From positions 186,001 through 250,000 of the forward strand of contig NZ_BLLG01000007.1 of the NCBI RefSeq assembly GCF_011766325.1: a stretch of 64,000 nucleotides of DNA, in the 5' to 3' direction. This DNA comes from Streptomyces pacificus. GTDB taxonomy: Bacteria; Actinomycetota; Actinomycetes; Streptomycetales; Streptomycetaceae. Shown piece after piece: positions 25,262 to 33,489 of the stretch; the stretch's first letter is position 1; the number at the start of each line of letters is the position of its first letter. The position numbers and the translations under genes were made by a program. The notes below the pieces were generated by a model, which was given only the letters and a program-made list of their open reading frames with translations, was not told the origin of the DNA and ran no database searches.

Positions 25262-26623
25262 ATGAGTGCTTCCAGGAGGGGGGCCACCAGCGCGCTGGGA
25301 CCGGACGAGCCGGAGCGCGACGGCCCCGGTTCCGATCTGCTCGCGGCGCTGCTGGACGGTATGGACGCCGCGCTCTGCGCGTTCGATGCCGACGGCGTGG
25401 TCACGCACTGGAACCGCGAGGCCGAGCGGATCCTCGGCTGGTCGCCGGGGGAGGCCGTCGGGCGGCGGGGATTCGCCGGATGGGCGGCGCGGGCCGCGGA
25501 CGCGAACGAGGTACGGGGCCGGCTGATGGCCGCCATGACCGCGCCGGGCCGTCACGTGCACGAGTTCGCGCTGTTGCGCAAGGACGGCGGGCGGGTGCTG
25601 GTGCGGACGCAGTCCGCCGGTGTGCGCGGTGCCGACGGCAGGCCCGCCGGGGTGTACTGCGCCTTCAGCGAGGTACACGCCCAGATCGACCTGGAGCGTT
25701 CGATCGCCCTGAGCGAGGCGCTGCTCGAGGACGCGGCGTGGGGCGTCGTACTGGTGGACGTGGACCTGCGCCCCGCGGTGGCGAACCGGCACGCGGCCCG
25801 GATGCTGGGCTCCGCCGGGCGTACGCCGGTGCTCGGGCGCCCGCTCGGGGAACTGGTCGTACAGGGCGTCGAGGAGGTGGAGGCCGCGCTGCACCACGTC
25901 CTCGCCGACGGTGCGCCGGGCGCGCTGGTGGAGCTCTGGCTGACGGTGCGTACCGAGGAGGGTGAACGGCGCAGGTGCTTGCGCAGCGGATTCCTCAGGC
26001 TCGCGTCCCCGCTGGCCGAGGAGCCGGTTCCGCTGGGCGTCGGCTGGCTGTTCCAGGACGTCACGGAGGCCAGGCTCGCGGAGCAGGGGGCGGACCGGCT
26101 GCGCTTCCGGTTCAGCCAGCTGCACCGGGCCGCCCGGGCGGCGGCCGAGTGCGAGGACCCGATGGAGGCGGCGACCACCCGGCTGGACTTCGCCCTCGCC
26201 GGCTTCGCGGACCATGCCCTCCTCGACGTCCTGCCGGAGGGCGGCGACCGCCTGGTGCGGGCGGCGGCGACGCCGGAGGGCGCCCCGGGGCCGGTCGCCC
26301 GGGCGACGGGCGGCGGCATCCCGATCCGGTACCCCCGGGCGCACCCGGCGCTCCAGGCGGTGGACCGGGCGGGCTCCGTCCGCACCAGCACGGGCGGGGG
26401 GCCGGACCGCACGGAGGGCTGGGCCGTGGAACGCCGCTGGCCGCGCGACACGGTGCACGCCCTGTGCACGGTGCTCCGCAGCCGCGGCCGCACGCTCGGG
26501 GTCGTCACCTTCCTCCGGTCCGCGAACCGCCCACGCTTCGAGCGCCCCGACGTGGAGTACGCGGAGAGCGTCGCGGCGCACCTGGCCACGGCTCTGGACC
26601 TGGCAGGGGTGCGCGGCGGATAG
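25262..26623 (+). CDS. PAS/GAF domain-containing sensor protein without output domain
   Basis: 453 residues from ATG 25262, preceded by GGGGTGCCGGG. A first PAS domain at about residues 25-145 (LLDGMDAALCAFDADGVVTHWNREAERILGW), a second at about 150-285 (ALLEDAAWGVVLVDVDLRPAVANRHAARML, ending FQDVTEARLAEQGADRLRFR), then a GAF-like domain at about 300-450 (ALAGFADHALLDVLPEGGDRL through VAAHLATALDL). This is the N-terminal layout of Streptomyces PAS-GAF-SpoIIE/PP2C regulators, but the phosphatase domain is absent and the frame closes after the GAF domain. It may signal by interaction with a separate partner. The gene faces the SIS gene tail to tail. Confidence 0.85.
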   Translation: MSASRRGATSALGPDEPERDGPGSDLLAALLDGMDAALCAFDADGVVTHWNREAERILGWSPGEAVGRRGFAGWAARAADANEVRGRLMAAMTAPGRHVHEFALLRKDGGRVLVRTQSAGVRGADGRPAGVYCAFSEVHAQIDLERSIALSEALLEDAAWGVVLVDVDLRPAVANRHAARMLGSAGRTPVLGRPLGELVVQGVEEVEAALHHVLADGAPGALVELWLTVRTEEGERRRCLRSGFLRLASPLAEEPVPLGVGWLFQDVTEARLAEQGADRLRFRFSQLHRAARAAAECEDPMEAATTRLDFALAGFADHALLDVLPEGGDRLVRAAATPEGAPGPVARATGGGIPIRYPRAHPALQAVDRAGSVRTSTGGGPDRTEGWAVERRWPRDTVHALCTVLRSRGRTLGVVTFLRSANRPRFERPDVEYAESVAAHLATALDLAGVRGG

Positions 26624-26940
26624 ACGGCGCCGGCCCGGCGGGGCGCGGGGCCGCCCGGCGGGGCAGTGGGGCCACGACCGGGCGTCGGGGCGTCGGGCCG
26701 TCCGGGCGAGCGGTGGCCGGGCCCGGGTGGCGGCCGGGCCCGGGTGGCGGGTCCGGCCGGCGGGTGAGCGGGGGAACGATGGCGTCCCGGCAGGGCGACG
26801 CGGCCACGGGGCCCGGGCCTTCCCGGGCAGCACTCGGTCCGGCGGGCGCCGGAGTGCGATCAGTTCTCGGCGGCGGTGCAGACCCCGTGCTGAGGCCGTG
26901 CTTCGCCCGGGAGCGGCCGCGGGGAGAACGTCGACGGGTC
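26624..26940. other. convergent intergenic region
   Basis: About 317 bp between the ends of two convergent genes. It is very GC-rich, with GGGCCCGGGTGGCGG repeats near 26725-26765. No gene and no single clear terminator could be chosen. Confidence 0.4.
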
Positions 26941-27705
26941 TCAGCGGCGGTAGAAGATCCGGTCCGCGTTCTCGGTCATGACCCGGTCGTTCCACTCGCG
27001 GCCGCCGTCCGCGTTCCCCGACCGCAGCAGCGGCGGCCGGAGGCCCCGCGCGGCCAGTTCACCGACCGCCGCGGCGACGGTGGCCTGCATCAGGGCGCTG
27101 GTGACGACGGTGGACGCGGGGGCGAAGGGCGCATCGACGCCCTCCGAGGTCAGCTCGGCGTCGCCGACCGCGATCTTGGAGTCGAGGACGATGTCGCAGT
27201 GGTCCCTGAGGTGGGTGCCCGAGGCGTGCCGGGACTTCGTGGCGCTCGCATACGCCGCGGACGTCATCCCGATCACCTTCAGACCGCGAGCCCGTGCGCT
27301 CAGGGCCATCTCGACCGGCAGGGCGTTGCGCCCGGACAGGGAGACGACGAGCAGCACGTCGCCGGAGCGGGCGGGGCCTGCGTCGAGCACCGCAGCGGCG
27401 AGTCCGTGGACGTGCTCCAGTGCGGAGCCGAGGGGCGCGGGCGTCACGTCGACACCGACGGTGCCGGGGACGGCGAGCAGGTTCATCACGGCCAGGCCGC
27501 CGGCCCGGTAGACCGCGTCCTGCGCGGCGAGGGAGGAGTGGCCCGCGCCGAAGGCGAAGAGCCGGCCGCCCTCGGCGACGGTGTCCGCGATGGCCCTGCC
27601 GGCCGCCGCGATGTTCGCCGCCTCCTCGTCGCGTACGCGCTCCAGCAGGCCGATCGCGGCGTCGAGGAACCTGGCTGCCTGCTCGCCGCCGCCCATCGCC
27701 GCCAT
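26941..27705 (-). CDS. SIS domain-containing protein (phosphosugar-binding)
   Basis: 254 residues from ATG 27705 (ATG 27696 is possible). Sugar isomerase fold: RLFAFGAGHSSLAAQDAVYRAG, the phosphate-binding Ser loop LLVVSLSGRNALPVEMA, KVIGMTSAAYASATKSRHAS and a C-terminal APASTVVTSALMQATVAAAV. It resembles the Streptomyces SIS protein next to dmdR1 and the YokL/GmhA-like group; a role in handling an amino-sugar phosphate is likely but unproven. It is divergent from dmdR1 across a 208-bp region that starts with a CCGTC-based tandem repeat. Confidence 0.9.
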   Translation of the reverse strand: MAAMGGGEQAARFLDAAIGLLERVRDEEAANIAAAGRAIADTVAEGGRLFAFGAGHSSLAAQDAVYRAGGLAVMNLLAVPGTVGVDVTPAPLGSALEHVHGLAAAVLDAGPARSGDVLLVVSLSGRNALPVEMALSARARGLKVIGMTSAAYASATKSRHASGTHLRDHCDIVLDSKIAVGDAELTSEGVDAPFAPASTVVTSALMQATVAAAVGELAARGLRPPLLRSGNADGGREWNDRVMTENADRIFYRR

Positions 27706-27723
27706 CCCTCCCGGTCGTCTCTT

Positions 27724-27775
27724 CCGTCCGTCCCGTCCGTCCGTCCCGTCCGTCCCGTCCGTCCCGTCCGTCCGC
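27724..27775. repeat. CCGTCCGTC/CCGTC tandem repeat
   Basis: About ten degenerate copies of a 5- or 4-bp CCGTC/CGTC unit lie just upstream of the SIS start in the divergent SIS-dmdR1 promoter region. Confidence 0.8.
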
Positions 27776-27913
27776 TCCGGCCATGCCGCGGATCACGTTG
27801 AGGTGTGGACCATCGCCCTGTCAATAGGGGTTCCACGCAGTCTCGGCCCGGTTGTCGGCGGCATGCGTCAGAATTGGGTCAGGGCCACGGCACGACTTCT
27901 TCGAGGGGCACAT

Positions 27914-28606
27914 ATGTCCGGACTGATCGACACCACGGAGATGTATCTCCGCACCATCCTCGAGCTGGAGGAAGAAGGCGTGGTCCCGATGCGAGCCCGC
28001 ATCGCGGAGCGGCTCGACCAGAGCGGGCCCACGGTCAGCCAGACCGTCGCACGGATGGAGCGCGACGGGCTGGTGACGGTCGCGGGCGACCGTCATCTCG
28101 AGCTGACCGAGGAGGGCCGCCGCCTCGCCACCCGGGTGATGCGCAAGCACCGGCTCGCCGAGTGTCTGCTGGTCGACGTGATCGGCCTGGAGTGGGAGCA
28201 GGTGCACGCCGAGGCGTGCCGCTGGGAGCATGTGATGAGCGAGGCGGTGGAGCGGCGTGTGCTGGAGCTGCTGCGCCACCCGACCGAGTCGCCGTACGGC
28301 AACCCGATTCCGGGCCTGGAGGAGCTGGGCGAGAAGGCGGGGGCCGAGGCGTTCCTCGACGCAGGCATGGTCAGTCTGGCCGATCTCGACGCCGGCGCTG
28401 AGGCCAAGACGGTGGTCGTCCGGCGGATCGGGGAGCCGATCCAGACGGACGCCCAGCTGATGTACACCCTGCGGCGTGCCGGTGTGCAGCCCGGATCGGT
28501 GGTGAGCGTGACCGAGTCGGCCGGCGGTGTGCTGGTGGGCAGCGGGGGCGAGGCCGCGGAGCTGGCGGCGGACATCGCCTCTCATGTCTTCGTGGCCAAG
28601 CGCTGA
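27914..28606 (+). CDS. dmdR1: DtxR/IdeR-family iron-dependent regulator DmdR1
   Basis: 230 residues from ATG 27914, with GAGGGGC upstream. Winged helix at residues 1-65 (MSGLIDTTEMYLRTILELEE, ARIAERLDQSGPTVSQTVAR, RDGLVTVAGDRHLELTEEGR). The dimerisation and metal-binding domain at 65-140 contains the DtxR signature with His, Glu, Cys and Met ligands: HRLAECLLVDVIGLEWEQVH, EACRWEHVMSEAVERRVLELL. A C-terminal SH3-like domain (150-230) completes the full-length form. With Fe(II) it represses siderophore and iron-uptake genes. The order SIS, dmdR1, alpha/beta hydrolase matches the S. coelicolor dmdR1 locus. The minus strand is open across the whole gene, as in S. coelicolor, where the antisense gene adm has been described. 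Confidence 0.93.
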   Translation: MSGLIDTTEMYLRTILELEEEGVVPMRARIAERLDQSGPTVSQTVARMERDGLVTVAGDRHLELTEEGRRLATRVMRKHRLAECLLVDVIGLEWEQVHAEACRWEHVMSEAVERRVLELLRHPTESPYGNPIPGLEELGEKAGAEAFLDAGMVSLADLDAGAEAKTVVVRRIGEPIQTDAQLMYTLRRAGVQPGSVVSVTESAGGVLVGSGGEAAELAADIASHVFVAKR

Positions 28607-28883
28607 GCGATCGCTCCGTTCGTCCGCGGCGCACGGGAGGCGCTTGTGACCGGTCCCGGTTGCGGGGGCGGGTGTCCAGGGCCCCCGAGCCGAGCGCCAG
28701 GCCGAAGGGCAACTCCTCCGCCCGCCGTGGCGCCCCTTGGTGAGCGTGCCTTCCGGCCGGAACGGCAGCGCCCGGGCCGCTCTGCGTGCCACTCTGTGGC
28801 TGAGGCATATGACCGGGTCGGCCCGGAGCGGGCCCGGGCGGCCGCAGGGGAGGGAGCGGACCATGCGCCTGTCGCACGCGAAA

Positions 28884-28911
28884 GGCCCCGGCGCCCTTGG
28901 GCGCCGGGGCC
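28884..28911. terminator. 28-nt palindrome, probable bidirectional terminator
   Basis: GGCCCCGGCGCCC (28884-28896) pairs perfectly with GGGCGCCGGGGCC (28899-28911) around TT. On the plus strand it is followed by CGTCCTCCCCCTT; on the other strand it runs into CTTTCGCG. It lies 280 bp beyond the dmdR1 stop. Confidence 0.65.
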
Positions 28912-29077
28912 CGTCCTCCCCCTTGTCGACCTGGAGCCCCGAGCTCTCAAGGTCGTTCCCCTCGGACCGTTTTCCCCGAGCGGCCCGCCTCCCGCTGAAG
29001 ATCTCCCCTCGGCGACGGCCGTCAATCCTTGAAGGTGGTCACTCGAACGAGGGGTGTTGCTCGTCGAAAGCCGGTTT

Positions 29078-29093
29078 TCGAATGAAAGTTCGA
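29078..29093. promoter_or_regulatory. LexA/SOS-box-like site
   Basis: TCGAATGAAAGTTCGA matches the actinobacterial LexA consensus TCGAAC-N4-GTTCGA at all positions but one (T for C). It lies 70 bp before the hydrolase start. Another inverted repeat, TCGAAA-N6-TTTCGA (29064-29081), overlaps it. Confidence 0.45.
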
Positions 29094-29163
29094 TAGCCTG
29101 GCGGGGTTCGATCACTTCGGAGAGCCCGGGGATCCACGAGGGCCAGAAGGGGGTGCCAGGATC

Positions 29164-30027
29164 ATGGTGCGGCGCATCGACGTGACCGGTACGGCCGGTG
29201 TACGGCTCGCTGCCTGGGAGTTCGCCGACCCGCCCAAGGGGTGCGGTGAGGTGGACCGCGCCCCGGGTGTGTTACTCCTGCACGGGCTGATGGGCCGGGG
29301 TTCGCACTGGGCCGCCACCGCCCGCTGGCTGGCTGAGCGGCACCGGTCCTTCGCCCTCGACCAGCGCGGGCACGGCCGCAGCGAGCGTCCCTCCGACGGC
29401 GCGTTCACCCGCGAGTCGTACATCGACGACGCGGCGGCGGCCGTGGAGCAGTTGGGGCTCGCTCCCGCCGTCCTCATCGGCCACTCGATGGGGGCGCTGA
29501 CCGCCTGGCAACTCGCCGCCGAGCGCCCGGACCTGGTCCGGGCCGTGGTCATCTGCGATATGCGTGCCTCGGCGCTCGGGGCGGCCTCCCAGCGCGAGTG
29601 GGAGGACTGGTTCCGTTCATGGCCGGTGCCCTTCGCGACCCTCGCGGACGTGCGCAGGTGGTTCGGCGAGGACGACCCCCGGCTGGAGCGTCCCAGCCCC
29701 GCACGCGGAGCGTTCTTCGCCGAGGTGATGGCCGAACGGGCGGACGGCTGGCGGCCCGTCTTCTCGCGCCGCCAGATGCTGAGGTCCCGGGCGACCTGGG
29801 TGCACGACGCGCACTGGGACTCGCTGGCCCAGGTCGAGTGCCCGGCGCTCGTGGTCCGCGGACTCGACGGCGAACTGGGCCGGGCGGAGGCCCAGGAGAT
29901 GGTCCGTGTCCTGCCCCGCGGGCGGTACGCGGAAGTGGCCGACGCCGGGCATCTCGTCCACTACGACCAGCCTGATGCCTGGCGGTCGGTCGTCGAACCC
30001 TTCCTGAGGGACGTGCTGACGGAGTGA
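29164..30027 (+). CDS. alpha/beta hydrolase
   Basis: 287 residues from ATG 29164, preceded by AGAAGGGGG. Alpha/beta-hydrolase fold: LLLHGLMGRGSHWAATARWL (oxyanion loop), ALDQRGHGRSERP, nucleophile elbow LIGHSMGALTAWQLA with the Ser near residue 107, the acid in VRGLDGEL, and the His in VADAGHLVHYDQPDAW. This covers esterases, C-C hydrolases and haloperoxidase-like proteins, so the substrate is unknown. It follows dmdR1 in other Streptomyces as well. A LexA-like box in its upstream region would suggest damage induction, which would be unusual. A 9-bp repeat begins about 30 bp after its stop. Confidence 0.9.
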   Translation: MVRRIDVTGTAGVRLAAWEFADPPKGCGEVDRAPGVLLLHGLMGRGSHWAATARWLAERHRSFALDQRGHGRSERPSDGAFTRESYIDDAAAAVEQLGLAPAVLIGHSMGALTAWQLAAERPDLVRAVVICDMRASALGAASQREWEDWFRSWPVPFATLADVRRWFGEDDPRLERPSPARGAFFAEVMAERADGWRPVFSRRQMLRSRATWVHDAHWDSLAQVECPALVVRGLDGELGRAEAQEMVRVLPRGRYAEVADAGHLVHYDQPDAWRSVVEPFLRDVLTE

Positions 30028-30056
30028 CAGGGCATGGGCGGCTCCGCGTCCGCCCC

Positions 30057-30092
30057 CCGCCCGCCCCGCCCGCCCCGCCCGCCCCGCCCGCC
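30057..30092. repeat. 9-bp CCGCCCCGC tandem repeat
   Basis: About four copies of CCGCCCCGC start 30 bp after the stop codon of the hydrolase gene. Confidence 0.85.
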
Positions 30093-30394
30093 TGGCTTTC
30101 TGCTCGTCGCTATGCGTTCCGTTCCGCAGCGCTCCGCTGTTCCGCCGCATGCTTTCGGCCTCCGGATTCGCTTCTCCCCGCGCTCGCCTCCGTGTTCGGC
30201 TCCCGTCTCGGCCCTGCGTGCGCCTGGAGCCCGGCCTCGGAGGCCGCGGCAGACCGGATGGCCGGGGAGGTGGCCATCCGGTCCACGGTGGTGCGGTGCG
30301 GTGGGGTGCGGTGCGGTGCGGTCCCGTGTGGTCCCGTGTGGTGTGGCGGACCGGGACCGCCGTCGGTGCCCCGGTCCGCCGCTGCCGAGGGCGC

Positions 30395-30835
30395 TCAGAA
30401 CGCGAAGACCGTGGACCCGTTCATGCTCTCCCTCATCTCGCAGGAGTTGCCGTACGTGGCCGACCAGTCGACGCGCTTGCCCTCCCAGACCCCGGCCGCG
30501 GTGATCGTGACCGGGTCCCACTCCAGGGTGCAGGGGCGGTCAGAGGTATGGGTCAGCCTGGCGAACTCGCCGTTCACGGTGGTGATTTCCGCGCAGGCGG
30601 AGCGGGCGGACGGGTGAGTGCCGCCGGGTGTCGGGGCGCAGTTCAGGGTCACCGCGCGCTCGACGGTCGCCGTCTCTGCGGCCTCGCCCCTGCCGACCGT
30701 CAGCACCAGGGCGGACGGGGTGTAGAGCCCCGTGTCACCGGCGGCATCGGCCTGCGCGGTGCCTGCGGCCAGGCCGCTGAGCACGAGCGCCGCGGCGGAG
30801 GCTGTCGCGCCGAGTGTGTGGACGATGTAACGCAT
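30395..30835 (-). CDS. subtilisin inhibitor-like (SSI) secreted protease inhibitor
   Basis: 146 residues from ATG 30835; AAAGGGG lies upstream on the minus strand. A Sec signal peptide (residues 1 to about 30, RYIVHTLGATASAAALVLSG, AQADA cleavage region) precedes the SSI fold: LYTPSALVLTVGRGE, four Cys (66, 81, 102, 132) placed for the two conserved disulfides, GVWEGKR and the terminal STVFAF. The reactive-site loop reads C102-T-L-E-W-D-P, so P1 is Leu104 and P1' is Glu, where the classic SSI has Met-Val. SSI proteins are secreted dimers that inhibit subtilisin- or trypsin-like proteases and regulate extracellular proteolysis in Streptomyces. The loop between Cys81 and Cys102 is somewhat shorter than usual. 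Confidence 0.93.
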   Translation of the reverse strand: MRYIVHTLGATASAAALVLSGLAAGTAQADAAGDTGLYTPSALVLTVGRGEAAETATVERAVTLNCAPTPGGTHPSARSACAEITTVNGEFARLTHTSDRPCTLEWDPVTITAAGVWEGKRVDWSATYGNSCEMRESMNGSTVFAF

Positions 30836-31827
30836 GAGTGAACCCCTTTGACGGTGTGTTCGGTTGCGCTCGGGAGTCTTGCTGATGCGCACAGTGATCG
30901 CACATTCATCACCTGATTCCGGCCGCGTACGTTCAAGGTATGCCTACCGAATGGCCGTTCGGGCAGCTCGGTGGGGGTGTGCGGGATGCGTGAACGACTG
31001 TCCACCATATGGACGGACATGGGTGGTCCAACTCGAAACGAACGTCTGGCCTGTGGCGTTGCGGAAACGGTTCGGCGGTGGAATGCCGCTCCGGGGTGTC
31101 CTTCGGCCGGAATCCGGCGCCTCCGGGGAGGCGCCTCCCCGGTGTCCGGGCCGTCCTGCCATGCGCGCTTGTATACGGCGAAGGGCCGGCGGTCGGAGCG
31201 ATCCCGTCCTGTCGCCGCCCCGCCACCGGCCCGTCGCCGTGAGCCCGCGCTTCCTGCACATGACCCCCACAAGCGGAAGAGGGCCGTCGGACTGGCCGGC
31301 CCCGCCGCGCACGCGGGAAGTGCCGACCGCGATACGGAGATCCATCCGCTCGAACCCCGGGCCGCCGCTTCGGGCCGTCGCCTCGGGCCGGGGTGTGGGC
31401 CGGAGGCTCGGTTCGCGGGTTCGCGGGTTCGCGGGTCTGCTAGTTCGCGGGTCCGCGGACGCCCGGGGCGCCGGCCGGTCGGGTCCCGGCCGGGTCCCCG
31501 GTCCTGGTGCAGCCGGTCGTGGCGCGGCCATCGCGGCCCGTCGCTTCCGCCGTGCAGGGTCCGGCACGCGGCGCGGCCAGCCGCCGTGCGATCACCGCCG
31601 GTCCCGGCCCGGGGGGCCTGCACAGGGCCTGCGACGAGAGCGATTCGGTCCGTGACCTGGGGATTTCGTGAGCCTGATCGGCTACACCGCTCGGTGGGAC
31701 GCCATCCGTGGGCCCGTACCGCGGCTTCCGGTGCTCGGCGACGGGGTCCTCGGCATCCGCGCCGGACGGGTCCGTACCGCAGGAGAGGGGCCGCATTGCC
31801 CGGCGTACCGCGAGGATCAGGCCACGG
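30836..31827. other. about 1 kb without a recognised gene
   Basis: Open frames on both strands lack homology and have no good starts. Notable are two overlapping, mutually exclusive hairpins at 31116-31142 and TTCGCGGG repeats at 31412-31457. The SSI promoter is expected at 30836-30960, where the sequence is less GC-rich. Confidence 0.45.
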
Positions 31828-33489
31828 TCATCCCTTGCTGACGGCCGCCAGGATCTCCGGCAGCCGCGCCGCCGTCTGCGGGGCCGCCAGCCGCAGCCCG
31901 CCCCAGACCAGCAGCGCGCCGTACCCGGCACCCAGCGGCAGCAGCACCCATATCGCGGAATCGGCGCTCGCCGCGTTCAGCCAGATCGTCAGCGCGATCA
32001 GCGGGGAGCACAGCACTGCCGAGGCGATCATCCCGCCGAAGATGGAGATCCACGCGAGACCGCCCTGGCCGGGAGCCACGTTCTTGTACGCGCTGTCCTG
32101 CGGGATCGAGTAGGGGAAGCGCGCCGACGCCACCGCACCGGTCGCCATCAGCGCGCCGAGCAGCCCCAGCGCGATCCCGAGCGCCTCGGGCAGCGCCCGC
32201 CAGTCGCCCAGCACAGCGGCCGTGGCGGCCGTCACCAGCACCGTGTACGGCAGGGTGATCAGCAGCAACGCCAGTGCGCGGGCGCGCAGTTCGCAGAACG
32301 CGTCGCGGGGGGAGGCGATCGTCTGCGCGACCATCCAGAACGCTGACGTGTCCTGGCCGAACTGGTTGTACATCTGGACGCCGAGCATCCCCGAAGCGAA
32401 GCAGGCGAAGTAGATCGAGCCGGTGCCCTGAAGGGCGTTGAACAGCGGAACGATCAGCCCGACCACGAGGGCCGACACCCACGCCATCTTGGTCTTCGGA
32501 TCACGCCAGACGTAGCGGAGGCTGCGCTGCATGACCGTGCCGGTGCGGCCGCCCGGCAGCATCCGGTGCAGGCCTGTGGGCCTGTCGCGGCGGGTCGGCT
32601 CCGAGGCCGCCGCGAGTGTCGAACCGTCCGGGGCGGTCATCAGCCGGGTCAGGCTGCGCTGCCAGCCGTACAGCAGCCCGGCCAGGGCGCCGGCGGACAG
32701 GGCGAGCTGGACGGCGGCCGCCCCGTACGCCCCGCTGCTCGCCGAGTCGACGGCGCCGAGCGCCGATGCCGGCGGGATCCAGCGCAGCACGGCCGCGGCC
32801 GGATCCAGCGCCGCCAGGCCGCCCGCCTGACCGAGGCGCTGCACCGCGAAGCTCACGAGCTGCACCCCCACCGCGATCACCAGACCGCTCAGCACGGCCA
32901 GATCACGGCCCTTGCGGCTGGTCAGCAACCGGATGTTGGCGGCGGCGACGGCCCGCGCCAGTGCCACGCACACCAGCAGCGCCAACGGCACCGCCACCAC
33001 CGCTGCCGCCGCACCGGCGGCCCCGTGCGCCACTGCCAGCGCGGCGCCGGTCACCAGGCAGAGCGTGAACAGCGGGCCGATGCCCAGCAGCGACGCCACC
33101 AGCAGCGACGCCACCATCGGCCCCGGGCGCAGCGGCAGCATCACCAGCCGGGTCGGGTCCAGCGTCTCGTCGCCGCTCGGGAAGAACAGCGGGAGAAACG
33201 CCCAGCCCAGCGCCACCACCGCGATCAGCAGCACCGTCAGGGAGGCCGCGGACGCCGTGCCGCGGAGCAGCGCGAGGCCGATGAGCTGACCGGCGGCGAC
33301 GAGCAGCGCCAGCACGGCCGAGGCGACGAACGCGGCCGTGCGGCCTGTGGACTGGCGCAGTCCGTTCGTCAGCAGCGACAGCTTGAGGCGTACGAAGACG
33401 GACATGAGCGAGGGCGCCGTTGCGGGCCCCGATGCGGGCGCCGTGGCGGGTCCCGCGGCGGGCGCCGTTGCGGGCGCGGAGGCCGTCAT
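31828..33489 (-). CDS. ABC transporter permease (large exporter subunit)
   Basis: 553 residues from ATG 33489, whose ATGA overlaps the stop of the ATPase gene (33486-33489). After a short Ala/Pro/Thr-rich start with PATAPA repeats come about twelve hydrophobic helices in two halves separated by a hydrophilic segment (residues about 270-330, including SEPTRRDRPTGLHRMLPGG and MQRSLRYVWRDPKTKMAW). The second half has FNALQGTGSIYFACFASGML and DTSAFWMVAQTIASPRDAF, typical of Streptomyces transporter integral membrane proteins. It pairs with the ATPase to make an exporter of unknown substrate. The gene is followed by the gene-poor region at 30.8-31.8 kb. Confidence 0.88.
   Translation of the reverse strand: MTASAPATAPAAGPATAPASGPATAPSLMSVFVRLKLSLLTNGLRQSTGRTAAFVASAVLALLVAAGQLIGLALLRGTASAASLTVLLIAVVALGWAFLPLFFPSGDETLDPTRLVMLPLRPGPMVASLLVASLLGIGPLFTLCLVTGAALAVAHGAAGAAAAVVAVPLALLVCVALARAVAAANIRLLTSRKGRDLAVLSGLVIAVGVQLVSFAVQRLGQAGGLAALDPAAAVLRWIPPASALGAVDSASSGAYGAAAVQLALSAGALAGLLYGWQRSLTRLMTAPDGSTLAAASEPTRRDRPTGLHRMLPGGRTGTVMQRSLRYVWRDPKTKMAWVSALVVGLIVPLFNALQGTGSIYFACFASGMLGVQMYNQFGQDTSAFWMVAQTIASPRDAFCELRARALALLLITLPYTVLVTAATAAVLGDWRALPEALGIALGLLGALMATGAVASARFPYSIPQDSAYKNVAPGQGGLAWISIFGGMIASAVLCSPLIALTIWLNAASADSAIWVLLPLGAGYGALLVWGGLRLAAPQTAARLPEILAAVSKG

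Larger units (their letters stand above)
28607..29163. other. 557-bp region between dmdR1 and hydrolase
   Basis: It contains a very strong palindrome (28884-28911), a short open frame from ATG 28863 with GGGAGGGAG in front but no homology, and, near the hydrolase, AT-richer sequence with several TCGAA/TTCGA half-sites including a LexA-like box. No RNA gene was recognised. Confidence 0.5.

Noticed and set aside
28863..29096. Short frame with GGGAGGGAG in front, spanning the strong palindrome
   Set aside because: No homology and it would read through a terminator-like hairpin; kept only as a remark.
30971..32113. 380-codon plus-strand frame between the SSI and ABC genes
   Set aside because: Arg/Pro/Gly-rich composition, no homology, poor start, and its 3' third lies antisense to the ABC permease.
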